58,615 nucleotides of DNA from an uncultured Anaerobiospirillum sp. GTDB lineage: Bacteria; Pseudomonadota; Gammaproteobacteria; Enterobacterales; Succinivibrionaceae. Shown piece after piece: positions 41,119-48,204 of this stretch; the first letter of the stretch is position 1; each line of letters opens with the position of its first letter. The stretch lies in NCBI GenBank assembly GCA_944390115.1, contig CALXOW010000119.1:1-58615 (forward strand). Direction: 5' to 3'. The position numbers and the translations under genes were made by a program. The notes below the pieces were generated by a model, which saw only the letters and a list, made by a program, of their open reading frames with translations, did no database searches and was not told the DNA's origin.

Positions 41119-41180
41119 CAATTTTTTTGAAAAAATTTAGAATTTTGTACCTAAATCATGCGATGCCCATCACAAATAGC

Positions 41181-41202
41181 GATGATTAAGCCACTGCCCA
41201 TC
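41181..41202. promoter_or_regulatory. Palindromic operator candidate upstream of promoter 3
   Basis: GATG...CCATC with flanking bases extends to AGCGATG-N14-CATCGCT. It belongs to a family with sites at 39663, 40292 and 51729, two bases shorter than those. Words CTGCCCATC are shared with the promoter region near 43425 and 51729. Confidence 0.45.
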
Positions 41203-41247
41203 GCTATTCTAGCCCAGTGCTAAAGCCAAAAGCCGTGCTACAATGAT

Positions 41248-41337
41248 CCTGCCGGGCTACTGCGCCTATACAAGACCGGCAGGGAAGGGCGCAGGCCCTT
41301 GGGTTGTCTTTGTATAAGGGGTTTGTTCATCCCCTTG
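41248..41337 (+). ncRNA. Structured element with three hairpins, possible small RNA
   Basis: Three stems follow each other: CCTGCCGG/CCGGCAGG (41248-41283, perfect 8 bp), AAGGGC-GCAG-GCCCTT (41285-41300) with a weakly T-rich tail, and AAGGGG/CCCCTT (about 41317-41337). TACAAT at 41240 could be a -10 box on the plus strand, without a good -35. It lies in a 421-base gap (41034-41454) in an otherwise leftward region. It may be a small RNA or a bidirectional terminator of the operon ending at 41455. Confidence 0.3.
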
Positions 41338-41428
41338 ATCTTCGTTTTATACCTTCCCCAAGGTGCACCAAGGCCCGGCTTTTAAAGGGGTCGAGAATGT
41401 GGGGACATAGATATGAATTTAGAAGCGC

Positions 41429-41454
41429 GATCTCGAGATCGCGATCTGCCGATC
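41429..41454. repeat. GATC cluster (four sites in 26 bases)
   Basis: Four GATC words between 41429 and 41454, ending at the stop of the gene 41455-42132. It is the third such cluster in the gaps of this block; more GATC words continue into the coding sequence. Confidence 0.6.
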
Positions 41455-42132
41455 TCACAGCACAAAGCCCCCTCGACCTACCTGCGTGCCGAGAAGGAAT
41501 GAGCCCAGATACAAGTGTTCGATCTGTAGATCGCCACATACGCTCAAGGCCGCGCCGCAGTTGGTCACATAGGCTCGAGCGGTGATCTTCAGATCGCCTT
41601 CTGCCCAGCGGGGCTTGAACCAAGTCTTGAACAAGCGATCGATCAGCTCCAAAAGCGGCAGGGCAAGGGTCGCATCTGGGCGCATGCTCAAGGGCTGCGC
41701 AGGGCGCGGGGTGATCGCACTTAAGATCGAGCTATACCACCCCAGATCGCCACTGAAGGGCACCATCAGGGGCGCCCCGCTCATAGGTTCTGGGCCTAGG
41801 TCGGGATAGCGCGCTAGATCGGTGCTTACCCTGCGGTCAAAAGCCGAAAGGCCTGCGAAGTTGTACATCCAGCACTGCGCGATCATGTTCTCCTTCGGCA
41901 CTAAGCGCAGTGGGAATGGGGCCAAAAGCAAGGCCCACCACCCGCCGCTAAGCTCTTGGCTTGGCCGCTCGAACCATGGCCCCCACTGCCACAAGGCGCG
42001 GCGCGGCAGGTCGAGGTTAGCCACTGGATCGCCCTCAAGGGCGTCAGGGCACAGCTCGATCACGCAGGTCGGGGCGTCACCTGCGATAGAGTTCAAGGCT
42101 TCTAAGAAGCCCACTGGGACAGCTAAAGTCAT
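41455..42132 (-). CDS. Unknown 225-residue protein
   Basis: Starts at the ATG at 42132 in an ATGA overlap with the preceding gene; the frame extends upstream but that part lies over the neighbour. It has many Trp and Pro residues (LWQWGPWFERPSQ, SGGWWALLLAPFPLRLV) and ends RGGFVL. No family recognised. With the genes 42129-42734 and 42748-43380 it forms a compact three-gene leftward operon, so a joint function is likely. Confidence 0.65.
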   Translation of the reverse strand: MTLAVPVGFLEALNSIAGDAPTCVIELCPDALEGDPVANLDLPRRALWQWGPWFERPSQELSGGWWALLLAPFPLRLVPKENMIAQCWMYNFAGLSAFDRRVSTDLARYPDLGPEPMSGAPLMVPFSGDLGWYSSILSAITPRPAQPLSMRPDATLALPLLELIDRLFKTWFKPRWAEGDLKITARAYVTNCGAALSVCGDLQIEHLYLGSFLLGTQVGRGGFVL

Positions 42133-42734
42133 AAGTAACCAATAGATACAACAAGGGTGTAATGCCCACCTGCCCCGAAGCCCCCGCGCACAATCAGGCC
42201 TCGACTGCCGGGGGTCAAGGCTATTCGAGGTTGGCCATGCTTGAAGGCGCCCAGTGTCTTGAGCAAGGCAGTGCACTTGGCCATCTCACCTAGGTTCAAG
42301 GTAGCGCCTTGAGGGAAGGGCGCGGCCTCGACCTGCGCCCAGTTCTGCGCTACGAAGTCGCTTAAGAACAGTTCCCAAGATTCAGCCCCGCCGGGTGCAA
42401 CTTCGGGCAGGTCGGCAGATGGGATGTCAGCTAAGGCCCACTTCGTAGACGCAGCTAGCTTGCTGATAGCTACGCCATCAACCGCTCGAGCGTTAGCTAG
42501 GAAGCCCGAAGGCGGCACCACATCAGGCATGGCGACATCAGTCAGGAAGAGCAAGTGATGGCCATTAGTGTGGATTAAGCACGAACCTATCTGATGGTCT
42601 GGATGCTTGATAGATACAACATCAGCTAGGTAAGTAAGGCGATAAATATCGCGATACTCGGCTTTGTCAGTTAAATCCGAGATTGCCTTCAGGATGCGGG
42701 CAGTGATAGCGACTTGAGTGGGCTTGATAGTCAT
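42129..42734 (-). CDS. Unknown 201-residue protein (weakly clamp-like)
   Basis: Alternating strands and helices with IHTNGHHLLFLTD near residue 55, which slightly recalls the TDGHRL motif of sliding clamps, and a strand-rich end (GLIVRGG, YTLVVSIGYL). I would not assign a function on this. It overlaps the following gene by four bases (ATGA) and follows the 210-residue gene by 13 bases. Confidence 0.6.
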   Translation of the reverse strand: MTIKPTQVAITARILKAISDLTDKAEYRDIYRLTYLADVVSIKHPDHQIGSCLIHTNGHHLLFLTDVAMPDVVPPSGFLANARAVDGVAISKLAASTKWALADIPSADLPEVAPGGAESWELFLSDFVAQNWAQVEAAPFPQGATLNLGEMAKCTALLKTLGAFKHGQPRIALTPGSRGLIVRGGFGAGGHYTLVVSIGYL

Positions 42735-42747
42735 GTTACTTCTCTAG

Positions 42748-43380
42748 TTACCATGGGCCGAGGCCGGGAACAGATGGGGCTTTAGGGGCTGCCGGGCGGC
42801 AGTGCCAAAAGGGCGGTGCTTCAAAGCTTGCAGGGCCCCGCAGTGGCTTGAAGCTGTAGCCTGCGCAGGTCATGCGCTCACCTAGTTGCTTCTCTTCCAG
42901 ATACTCACGCATAGCCTTGCGCTCGAAGTAGTTCCAGTGGCTAAAGCCATGCTCTTTGCGCCACTTCATGATGCCGTCTAGCTCAGCTTCGCTTAGCTGA
43001 AGAGCGAAGGCCCAGTGCTGGAGACAATCAGGCGCGCGGAAGAGCAGGCGATACGTTGCTACGTGATCGCGCTTCATATAGCGTGAAGTATCTAGGTAAT
43101 CGAAGATCTGATGTATCTGATCGATCGTGATGTAAGCCTTAGGCTTAGTGTTGGGCGTGGTCGAGAACTCATAGCACTGCCGAGATTCGACCCAAGGGCT
43201 GATTAAGAGCTTGTTCACGTAGGCGCGACCTGCCCGAAGACGCAGGCCGGTTAAGAAGCTACTTGCCTCGACTAAGAAGTCGTTACGGAAGATCTTAAGC
43301 TTCGTGTCGATAGCACCGAGGGAACAAGTGAAGACGTGCTCACTAGCCCCTTCCAGCTTGACCGGGTATCTAGGTTCCAT
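42748..43380 (-). CDS. Unknown 210-residue protein, first gene of its operon
   Basis: Starts at the ATG at 43380 behind the conserved leader CGGAGAAAACCCA. The N-terminal 60 residues are strand-rich; residues 95-165 contain basic and aromatic helices (ITIDQIHQIFDYLDTSRYMK, ELDGIMKWRKEHGFSHWNYF) that could bind DNA. The C-terminus is Pro/Ala-rich. It directly follows the three-palindrome operator array at 43485-43579 and a possible promoter around 43408-43437, so it may be autoregulated. It is a candidate regulator or replication initiator, but I do not recognise the family. Confidence 0.6.
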   Translation of the reverse strand: MEPRYPVKLEGASEHVFTCSLGAIDTKLKIFRNDFLVEASSFLTGLRLRAGRAYVNKLLISPWVESRQCYEFSTTPNTKPKAYITIDQIHQIFDYLDTSRYMKRDHVATYRLLFRAPDCLQHWAFALQLSEAELDGIMKWRKEHGFSHWNYFERKAMREYLEEKQLGERMTCAGYSFKPLRGPASFEAPPFWHCRPAAPKAPSVPGLGPW

Positions 43381-43484
43381 TGGGTTTTCTCCGTTCAGAA
43401 AGTGAACCCAGAATAGCGCAGGGCGATGGGCAGTTGCAAGCTCAAACCTGCCCAAAGGGCAAAGATGTGAACTGCGTCAAGATG

Positions 43485-43579
43485 GGTACAAAACACGCGA
43501 TTTTGTACCAAGAAGGGCAAGTTAGGTACAAAAAGGGCAGTTTTGTACCCATTAGGTACAAAAAACGGTTTTATGTACC
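43485..43579. promoter_or_regulatory. Array of three GGTACAAAA-N7-TTTTGTACC palindromes
   Basis: Sites at 43485-43509, 43525-43549 (both perfect, 9-base arms, 7-base spacer) and 43555-43579 (one mismatch in the right arm). Their starts are 40 and 30 bases apart, close to whole helical turns. Half-matching versions of the same box lie upstream of promoters 1-3. A dimeric repressor, activator or replication initiator is expected to bind. Confidence 0.75.
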
Positions 43580-43639
43580 TTTGTAGTATCTAGTTGTAAC
43601 TAGACTTGCATATTTTCACTAAAGTGGTGCAAAAATTGG

Positions 43640-44800
43640 CTAAATTCACCATTTTGGACATGTGAACTAGCTACAACATGACCTCTAGAGAAGCTGATAA
43701 AATCAAGCTTTGTGAAGAAATTTTCAAAAAATGTCAAAAAGGTCTTGACAAATAAAATTTAGTTTGGTTCTATATTACTTGAGGTATTTCAGGGACACAC
43801 GTTCTTAGATCAAGTTATCTAGCTCAATTAAATCTTATCAAAAGTTCAGGTGATGTGTGTGTCTCGAAGTCGATTTTGGTGATAAGTGTGTCTGTAAACA
43901 GACCAAGGCCACTGATGGGCAGCTGTTCGCAAGCTCACAGCTGACACACACATCAAGACCTGCCGAGAAGCTCGAAGTTCAAAAACTCACAAACTCACAA
44001 AGAAAGAAAGTACCAAAGAAAGAAAACACACTCTAAGAGACTTGAGCTAAGAAGTTTGAACACTCACTGGAGTTTAATCGAGTTCAGTAAGCTAAAGCTT
44101 AAGCCTTCCCACTTAGAGACCTGTCACTAGCTTGCTCAATCTCAGAACCCAGATTGAGACTGCTCATAAGCTCTTATCACCCCCTTACCCCCTAAGTGCC
44201 GCAAATCCCCCTTTCCCCCTCAAAGTCCCAGTACTGGGCTTAGTCCCTTCTCATTCCCTTCTCATAACCTCAAGTCATAAGCTAATAGCTTATGGTTATG
44301 AACTTCCTCGAGGCTCTATAGCGCAGGTACACACGCGATTAGAGATCACACACTCACACACACGCTATAAGAACCCCTACGCATTTGGTAGTGATGCCCT
44401 ACTCAACTCGAAGGCCATAAGGTTCCGTGTTAATCACTGACCCTTAGGACTGCTCGAAGCGGCTGACCCGAAGTGCCTTCTCTAAGCTCTAGAGCTTATG
44501 AGCTCTAACCCATTGGATGGCTATGGGTAGACCGCCGAGTTCAGTCACTGAAGAGTTCTGGGCAGGTTGTGAGTTTGGACTTCTTGGCTTATGAGCTCTA
44601 GAGACTTTGAGCTTAAGCTTACGTGTGTGTTGCGTGTGTGTTCTCTTAGCGCAGGTGTGTTGGCAGGTGTGTGTTATGTGCCTTCTGAGCTTTGATGTGA
44701 GTTCTGGGATTTGTGAGAAGTCTGGAGCTTATGGGCAGTGTTCTGTGTCTTATGAGCTTAGAGCTAAAACTAAGATCCTGATGTTTATGAGCTTTGTGTT
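43640..44800. other. Strand-skewed, palindrome-rich non-coding region, candidate origin
   Basis: About 1.2 kb without a credible gene. The left part of the plus strand is A/C-rich (CACACA, CTCAAA words), the right part T/G-rich (GTGTGTG, TGAGTT), with the switch near 44450. The word CATAAGCTC occurs on the left and its complement GAGCTTATG on the right. Perfect palindromes are CATAAGCT-AAT-AGCTTATG (44276-44294) and TAAGCTCTAGAGCTTA (44483-44498); further GCTTATGAGC words are near 44493, 44587, 44727 and 44750. Such symmetry is typical of replication origins with iterons. No experiment or homology supports it. Confidence 0.45.
43745..43776 (+). promoter_or_regulatory. Possible rightward promoter into the non-coding region
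   Basis: TTGACA at 43745-43750, with TATATT at 43771-43776 (20-base spacing) or a poorer -10 at 17 bases. A-rich CAAAAAATGTC sequence precedes it, as in promoters 1-3. If active it would transcribe the gene-free region to its right. Confidence 0.35.
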
Positions 44801-45347
44801 CTTTGAGTAGGGCTAAGTGGGTGCCGGGGCAGTGGCGGCGAAATGGCGCGGATTTGCTTCGAGGCGCGTTTTTGGCGCAATTTTCGGCTTTCAGCGCTTT
44901 GGCCGCTTTTGGCGCTTTTCGGCACTTTTTGGCCCAGTTCTGCGCCTTCTCAAGCTCCAGAAGGTCAGGGAACTCACTTACTTCATTTTGTTATCGAAAA
45001 TCTCAAAGCTGATATATAAGCCATTTATGACTAAGAATAGTGTACTAAGTTAGTGATTTAGTGCACTTTTGGGGTCAATTTGGGCAGTTTGAGCGCCTCG
45101 ACGCGTGAGCGCAGGCCCTGATAGCGCGACAGGGGGATGGGGCTTTGAGCCGCCGCCGAGTTCGCCGCCGCCGCCAAATTTTCGCCGCCGCCTGATGCCG
45201 CTTCGGCACGCCCCCAGGGCCCCCACGCCGCGCCCTCCTTCGCCTAACCTAGCCCACACACAATTTTTCTTCAATTTCACCCACTACCGCCCTAACGCCC
45301 TTAATCTCACCTTCCCACCCTAAACCCCCCGCCTCCACTTCGGCGCC
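44801..45347. repeat. Low-complexity gap with GCC-triplet runs
   Basis: First a T/G-rich stretch with repeated TTTTTGGCGC-like words (about 44850-44940), then GCC/CGC triplet runs at 45149-45197, then C-rich sequence. Frames that are open here have strongly biased composition and no ribosome-binding sites, so I call no gene. Confidence 0.45.
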
Positions 45348-45452
45348 CTAAAGCACAACCCCGATCACGCCCTCGAGCCCGAACCACAGCAAGAGCCCAA
45401 TAGACGCAGCCAAAGCAAACCACGCCATAAAGGCGACGGCCTTCTCTACCAT
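45348..45452 (-). CDS. Small single-span membrane protein
   Basis: A 34-residue hydrophobic peptide (VEKAVAFMAWFALAASIGLL and on) that starts inside the stop of the preceding gene (ATGGTAG overlap), so translation is coupled. With the two-span protein upstream it forms a membrane pair at the end of the leftward operon. A second holin/antiholin pair or superinfection-exclusion proteins are possible; nothing discriminates. Confidence 0.6.
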   Translation of the reverse strand: MVEKAVAFMAWFALAASIGLLLWFGLEGVIGVVL

Positions 45453-45808
45453 AATCCACCCCTAATCACACCCTTGTCTTTAAGCACTGGGTACACAACC
45501 AGCCAAAACTCAAAAAGGATCACACCTGACAATGGCCAAGCTGGGGGCAGACCGACACAGATAGTGATCGAAGACACCACGAAGATGTAAACGAAGGACA
45601 GCACTCGAGCCCAGTCCCAGATCTCTTCACTAGAAAGCCCTCTACGCTTCGATTTAGCGCCCTTTTCTTTCTTACGCGCATCTGTGCCCCGTTCACGTCC
45701 TTCGAGCTCCAGCGCATCGCTAGAGGCCTCTACGTGCGCCTTAGCACCACGCGGGTCTAAGGCATCTTTGAGCAGGTAAGGTGTAGCCCCCTTCTCTTCT
45801 TCTTTCAT
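45446..45808 (-). CDS. Two-span membrane protein with charged N-terminus
   Basis: A 120-residue protein: about 60 hydrophilic, highly charged residues (RERGTDARKKEKGAKSKRR), then two hydrophobic helices (about 68-86 and 91-108) with a short loop. It lies behind the hairpin array, and the first hairpin is in its leader. Likely an inner-membrane protein facing the cytoplasm, expressed with the 34-residue peptide. Function unknown; superinfection exclusion is one option for such early-operon proteins. Confidence 0.6.
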   Translation of the reverse strand: MKEEEKGATPYLLKDALDPRGAKAHVEASSDALELEGRERGTDARKKEKGAKSKRRGLSSEEIWDWARVLSFVYIFVVSSITICVGLPPAWPLSGVILFEFWLVVYPVLKDKGVIRGGLW

Positions 45809-45828
45809 TCTCTTGTTCCAGATATAGA

Positions 45829-46443
45829 AAAGCCCAAGGCGTGGGACACCTCGGGCTTTAAGTCATGTTGAGTTGTAATGCAGTGTTTGCAGTGTGTAGC
45901 TGTTTTTTTTTGCGTTTCCGCGTTCTGCCAATGCTTAGGCACTTCCCAGTATACGCCTACCACCTGTAAAAACGAAAGCCCGAGAACCATCGGGGGCACT
46001 CGGGCTTTGAAGTACGTCATGCTAAGAGATTTTTCAAATGTTTTCGCTCACTTGCAGGCTCAGTCTACTCTATTGCTCAGAAAAACGAAAGCCCGCAGCG
46101 GGCTGTTTCTCACTGCGGGCTTTAATTGGAACCCGGATTTTCCCTTCATGGGGATATTTGGTCTAATCCGTCTGGGACGTTGGACTTAAACAAATACCAA
46201 AGCAAGTCTACATCACTTAGCGAAGAATAGAAAGCCTCGAAGTTGTGAGCCCCGAGGCCTTGCGAAGTAATCATTGTGAACGGCTCAAGTCTACAGCGGC
46301 AGGCTGAAAATGAAAAGCCCCAGCATCGACCAAATGCCGGGGCTTTAAGCCTTCAAAAAGGAAAAAATATAACCAGACCTCAGTTTACAGCCATAGGCCA
46401 AGAATGAAAAGCCCCAAGCTCAGGCCTAGCTAAGTTCGGGGCT
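45829..46443. repeat. Array of six terminator-like hairpins with AGTCTAC boxes
   Basis: Six stem-loops of the AAAGCCCG...CGGGCTTT type: 45829-45859, 45975-46008, 46088-46123, 46231-46262, 46314-46346 and 46408-46443. Stems are 7-13 bp and loops differ. On the minus strand four of them run into TTTTCATTTTC-like tails, as in intrinsic terminators. On the plus strand five are preceded by AGTCTAC or a variant: exactly 19 bases separate box and hairpin in four (46062, 46205, 46288, 46382) and 20 in one (45948). The array fills the 676-base gap between the genes at 45808 and 46485. No open frame runs through it. Confidence 0.7.
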
Positions 46444-46484
46444 CAGTCTCAACTTTTATTCAGGAGTTTTAATGTAGCTCTAGT

Positions 46485-47063
46485 CTACGAAGATTGAGGC
46501 CACTTAGCAAGCTCAAGCCACTCTTTGCGCAGGTCAGACCACTTAAACTTCTTTTCGTACCACTCGGCGTGCGACTGTTTATAGAGCTGCGCTAAGGCCC
46601 CATTAACATCTGAGAACTCTTCCAAGGTGGGCAGTGGAGCAATGCAGCGATCCCAAAAGGTGATCATAGGCTCAGCGTCAGGTGCGAATAGAGCCCACAT
46701 ATCGCCTATTTGCCGCCTAGCGTCGATCTCATTTAGCACGAAGTCCATTGCAGCCGCGTTCCATAGCTCTTCTAAGCGCGCATCTGGGATAGCGTTGACC
46801 TGCGCAAATAAACGGTGCTCGAGATTAGTGATTAGGTACACTTCCCCGCGCACATCATATGACTTGCCCTTGCTACGAAAATACTCATGCGTAATAGGAA
46901 GAGCCATAGCAAAGCGGCTGAAGCGCCGGTTGTGCCCCTTGTAGTACTCTTCGGCTATAGGCTTCGCTTGTGATGTTACTAAGTGATCGATGCGCTCTAA
47001 CATCGAGAATGGGCGCTGCGCTTTTTCTAAGACAGCTTGATGCTCTGGGCTAGTGCTAGGCAT
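46485..47063 (-). CDS. Unknown 192-residue protein
   Basis: Mostly helical, with aromatic and charged residues (AEEYYKGHNRRFSRFAMALP, WYEKKFKWSDLRKEWLEL). No motif recognised. It overlaps the end of the nuclease-like gene by 37 bases, so the two are coupled. The TAG stop lies in an AGTCTAC-complement box, the same word that precedes hairpins in the adjacent array, so the array may have arisen from copies of this gene's 3' end. Confidence 0.6.
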   Translation of the reverse strand: MPSTSPEHQAVLEKAQRPFSMLERIDHLVTSQAKPIAEEYYKGHNRRFSRFAMALPITHEYFRSKGKSYDVRGEVYLITNLEHRLFAQVNAIPDARLEELWNAAAMDFVLNEIDARRQIGDMWALFAPDAEPMITFWDRCIAPLPTLEEFSDVNGALAQLYKQSHAEWYEKKFKWSDLRKEWLELAKWPQSS

Positions 47064-47656
47064 TGTCTCTTAACCTCGGCTAAGCCTGAACGTAGTTTGT
47101 AGATATCGACGTGCGCGGCAGTCAGTTCCGAGGACATTCGGCGAACCATCGCGGTATCAATCAAGGCAGTGTCACGCTTGGGGTCGGCCTTGAGCGGTTC
47201 AGGCCTGCGCACAAGCTTGCATTCTAGGTTCTTATCTTCGTTATAGCCTACCGTTATTATGCCGTAGGGCAGCATCTCAGTGTCGAGGTACTCAGTGACA
47301 AGGCCCAGAATTTCGGGCGTGATAGCAAAGTAAAAGTAGTTATAGAAGCGTCCGTCACCACGCTCTTTGTGCTTATCTTTCTTGTGCCAAAACTCACGCT
47401 TAAAGTCGCTTTCTGAGATTTTGACCTCGATCGCATGGTAGAGAAGCTCTTCACCGCGCGATTCGCGGATCACAATGTCCTCGATGCAATTTGAAGAAGG
47501 GTCTGTGAGCTCGGTGCAACACATGGCCACGCCGCTGCGGTTATAGCGGAAGTAGTAGAGCACTTCGCCCTTGATGTGCTCGGCTGTGATGTCGAGTGGA
47601 GCTAGATTAAAGCGGTCTTTGACGTAGGAAGCGCTTTTGCCTGTATAGAACGCCAT
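47027..47656 (-). CDS. PD-(D/E)XK nuclease-like protein (MmcB-like)
   Basis: A 209-residue protein with a putative nuclease core: IEDIVIRES, then AIEVKISESDFKRE (residues about 71-84, E-x-K) and a strand YFYFAITPE, a layout seen in MmcB-type PD-(D/E)XK repair nucleases. An AAGGTG site precedes the ATG. It belongs to the recombination operon downstream of exonuclease, RecT and SSB genes, where it could act in DNA repair, recombination or degradation of foreign DNA. The C-terminal 60 residues are helical. Confidence 0.65.
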   Translation of the reverse strand: MAFYTGKSASYVKDRFNLAPLDITAEHIKGEVLYYFRYNRSGVAMCCTELTDPSSNCIEDIVIRESRGEELLYHAIEVKISESDFKREFWHKKDKHKERGDGRFYNYFYFAITPEILGLVTEYLDTEMLPYGIITVGYNEDKNLECKLVRRPEPLKADPKRDTALIDTAMVRRMSSELTAAHVDIYKLRSGLAEVKRQCLALAQSIKLS

Positions 47657-47922
47657 ATTTCACCTTGCAGCTCTATGAGCTTTTGAGCTACGCACCCCAC
47701 ACATACACCTTCTTTAGGTGGGGTGGCATAGGCAAAGGGTTGACCTGAAGAATTAAGGCCGCAGTGGATTGTGACAGACCTAGTAAGCCTAGTTTTAGCG
47801 GCCTTAACCACAGTTTGAAAAGAGAACTGGGCCGGGGGCAGGTCAGAGTCTAAGTAGCTTATCTCGACCTTGCCCTCGGGTGGATTGATATAAGTAGCAA
47901 GCACAACCAAGCTTAGGTTCAT
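47602..47922 (-). CDS. Unknown 106-residue protein with Cys motifs
   Basis: Strand-rich first half (LVVLATYI, KVEISYLD) and a second half with HCG and CVGC, a possible zinc site. It starts directly after the stop of the MerR-like gene (TAAATG) and overlaps the nuclease-like gene by 55 bases. Function unknown. Confidence 0.55.
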   Translation of the reverse strand: MNLSLVVLATYINPPEGKVEISYLDSDLPPAQFSFQTVVKAAKTRLTRSVTIHCGLNSSGQPFAYATPPKEGVCVGCVAQKLIELQGEIWRSIQAKALPTSKTALI

Positions 47923-48201
47923 TTAGACCCTTTTACGCTTAAGCGCAAGCTTGATGGCGTTGATGTCTTTAAGTGAGTACATTGGCCTAAGACCGTTCTT
48001 TAGGCGCGGTTCTGGGATATTAAGCCCGCCGCGTTCCCAAAGCTTGATTAGGCCGTTACGCGATACCCCAGCTAAGGCGGCAGCTTGCTTGATGTTGTAA
48101 ATCGGTTCTGCGGCCGATTCAAACTGGATCGTGAAGAGCGCCTTGAGCTCGGCTATTTCGTGCTGGATGCCCTGCAAAAGGGCTTTGGTCTCTGCGTCCA
48201 T
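47923..48201 (-). CDS. MerR-like helix-turn-helix protein
   Basis: A 92-residue DNA-binding protein: an N-terminal helix, then YNIKQAAALAGVSRNGLIKLWERGGLNIPEP (quoted in part: AAALAGVSRNGLIKL), a winged helix-turn-helix of the MerR/excisionase type, and a basic end KLALKRKRV. It could be the excisionase or a regulator of the operon. It is three bases from the SSB gene stop, inside the recombination operon rather than beside the integrase. Confidence 0.7.
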   Translation of the reverse strand: MDAETKALLQGIQHEIAELKALFTIQFESAAEPIYNIKQAAALAGVSRNGLIKLWERGGLNIPEPRLKNGLRPMYSLKDINAIKLALKRKRV

Positions 48202-48204
48202 AGC

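Noticed and set aside
41327-41623. Leftward frame of 98 codons over the end of 41455-42132
   Set aside because: It overlaps a better-supported gene in another frame, runs through the GATC cluster and has an Arg/Ser-rich composition typical of shadow frames.
44132-44440. Rightward open frame of 102 codons in the skewed region
   Set aside because: No ribosome-binding site, biased composition from repeated words, and no coding-like pattern; it lies in the candidate origin.
45050-45280. Leftward open frame of 76 codons over the GCC-triplet run
   Set aside because: Its Gly/Arg-rich product is a by-product of GCC repeats; GTG start without a ribosome-binding site.
45829-46443. CRISPR array or type III antitoxin repeats
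   Set aside because: Units are 83-146 bases apart, stems share only 7-8 end bases and the interior differs; there are no constant 28-37-base repeats. The adjacent 192-residue protein does not look like a ToxN-type toxin.
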